Positions 63,218-64,000 of a DNA stretch of 64,000 nucleotides are shown here, piece after piece (position 1 is the stretch's first letter; every line of letters begins with the position of its first letter). The notes below the pieces were generated by a model. The model was not told where the DNA came from, made no database searches, and saw only the letters and a program-made list of their open reading frames with translations. This stretch comes from Sphingobium sp. CR2-8 (GTDB lineage Bacteria > Pseudomonadota > Alphaproteobacteria > Sphingomonadales > Sphingomonadaceae). Location of the stretch: the NCBI RefSeq assembly GCF_035818615.1, contig NZ_JAYKZY010000002.1, positions 3,412,501-3,476,500 of the forward strand, written 5' to 3'. A program made the position numbers and the translations under genes.

Positions 63218-64000
63218 ATGAATAAAGCCGCCGAACTTGCCGAAGAAAAGCGTGACGGCGGCACCGTGGTCCGGCTTTCCGGATCGCTTGCCATCGCTTG
63301 CCTGGGCGATCTGCCCGGGCGACTGGACGCGTTGCAGGAACCGGTCGCGGCGATCGACCTGTCGGACGTCGACCATATGGATACGATCGGCGCCTGGACC
63401 GTGCACCGCACCGCCGAGCGGCTGGGTTGCGACATTACGGGCGCGGGCGAAGAGCAACAGCGCCTGATCGACGCGATCTGCGATCTGGACGAGCCCATGC
63501 CGATCAGGCCGGATGCCGTGCCGGCGCTCAGCCGCGTCGTCGGCCAGATCGGGGAAGCCGTGATCGCATCGGGCGCGACGCTGATGGGCCTCTTGGGATT
63601 TTTCGGCGCGACGCTGATCGCGACATGGAATGTCATCCGGCATCCCCATCGGTTCCGGATCAATGCCGTGGTGCAACGGTTCGAGGTGGTTGGCGTATCG
63701 GCGCTGGGTATCATCGGCCTTATGAGTTTTCTTATCGGTATCGTCATCGCCCAACAGGGATCGGTGCAGCTGCGCCAGTTCGGCATGGAGATGCTGACGA
63801 TCAACCTGGTCGGCCGCCTGACCTTCCGCGAACTGGGCGTGCTGATGACCGCGATCATGGTCGCGGGCCGTTCCGGCTCCGCTTTTGCGGCGCAGTTGGG
63901 CACGATGAAGCTGACCGAGGAGATCGACGCCATGCGCACCATCGGCGTGTCGCCGATGGAAGCGCTGGTGCTGCCCCGCACGCTCGCCGTGGTTGTCATG
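63218..64000 (+). CDS. MlaE-type ABC transporter permease with N-terminal STAS domain, 5' part
   Basis: 261 residues from ATG 63218 to the window end, frame still open. The N-terminal STAS-like part has VRLSGSLAIACLGDLPGRL and IDLSDVDHMDTIGAWTV; the permease then shows membrane helices with FEVVGVSALGIIGLMSFLIG and IVIAQQGSVQLRQFG, and ELGVLMTAIMVAGRSGSAFA, TMKLTEEIDAMRTIG. These belong to the retrograde phospholipid transporter Mla; mlaF and mlaD should follow outside the window. Confidence 0.9.
   Translation, partial: MNKAAELAEEKRDGGTVVRLSGSLAIACLGDLPGRLDALQEPVAAIDLSDVDHMDTIGAWTVHRTAERLGCDITGAGEEQQRLIDAICDLDEPMPIRPDAVPALSRVVGQIGEAVIASGATLMGLLGFFGATLIATWNVIRHPHRFRINAVVQRFEVVGVSALGIIGLMSFLIGIVIAQQGSVQLRQFGMEMLTINLVGRLTFRELGVLMTAIMVAGRSGSAFAAQLGTMKLTEEIDAMRTIGVSPMEALVLPRTLAVVVM

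Overview
The window reads as one replichore-spanning piece of a Sphingomonadaceae chromosome (Sphingobium/Sphingomonas-like). Pointers are the high GC, a TonB-dependent receptor, alphaproteobacterial families (MmcB, MipZ, DUF1491, HemJ), and the gene order hemE / intergenic DnaA boxes / PPDK regulator / maf / aroE / coaE / dnaQ, which in Caulobacter marks the chromosomal origin. The species is inferred, not proven.

Layout. 1-4603: 5' part of a giant repeat adhesin (minus strand) running off the left edge. 4712-7662: scarred mobile DNA: a Xre/MbcA-type antitoxin with a nonsense-broken RES toxin, and a tyrosine integrase cut in two by IS3 and IS110 remnants. 7868-10698: UDP-glucose dehydrogenase, a methyltransferase and an APH-fold kinase. 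10755-18616: decayed integrative/conjugative element: ParB, TraR/DksA zinc finger, two AlpA-like proteins, DUF2274, TrbI tail, two relaxase pieces, a CopG-like protein, and a DNA-repair cargo (ExoIII-like, AlkB, SNase-like). Five genes of the two mobile stretches carry single in-frame stop codons with the reading frame preserved beyond them.

18703-46157: core genome, mostly on the minus strand: cell-envelope genes (LMW phosphatase, ATP-grasp, deacetylase), maeB, mutS (frameshifted as given), glnD, ribA, xthA, lolA, ftsK, ispG, a FadL-type porin, a phosphohexomutase, mipZ, panC, hemJ, hemE. 46158-46447: predicted oriC with three perfect DnaA boxes. Right of it the genes switch mostly to plus: ppsR, maf, aroE, coaE, dnaQ, hpf, ptsN, SleB hydrolase, mmcB, a Sco-like protein, a metallopeptidase, pdeM, a TonB-dependent receptor, and the start of an MlaE permease at the right edge.

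The most novel-looking signal is a pair of related minus-strand intergenic elements (about 34003-34139 and 40684-40814). Each has a 5' hairpin, a shared core with an anti-Shine-Dalgarno stretch (ATCCTCTCCT) and a Rho-independent terminator. That stretch is perfectly complementary to the ribosome-binding site of the TonB-dependent receptor (58272-58281) and, with one mismatch, to that of the FadL-like porin (40496-40505). I propose a duplicated small RNA that restrains outer-membrane protein synthesis; this is inference from sequence only.
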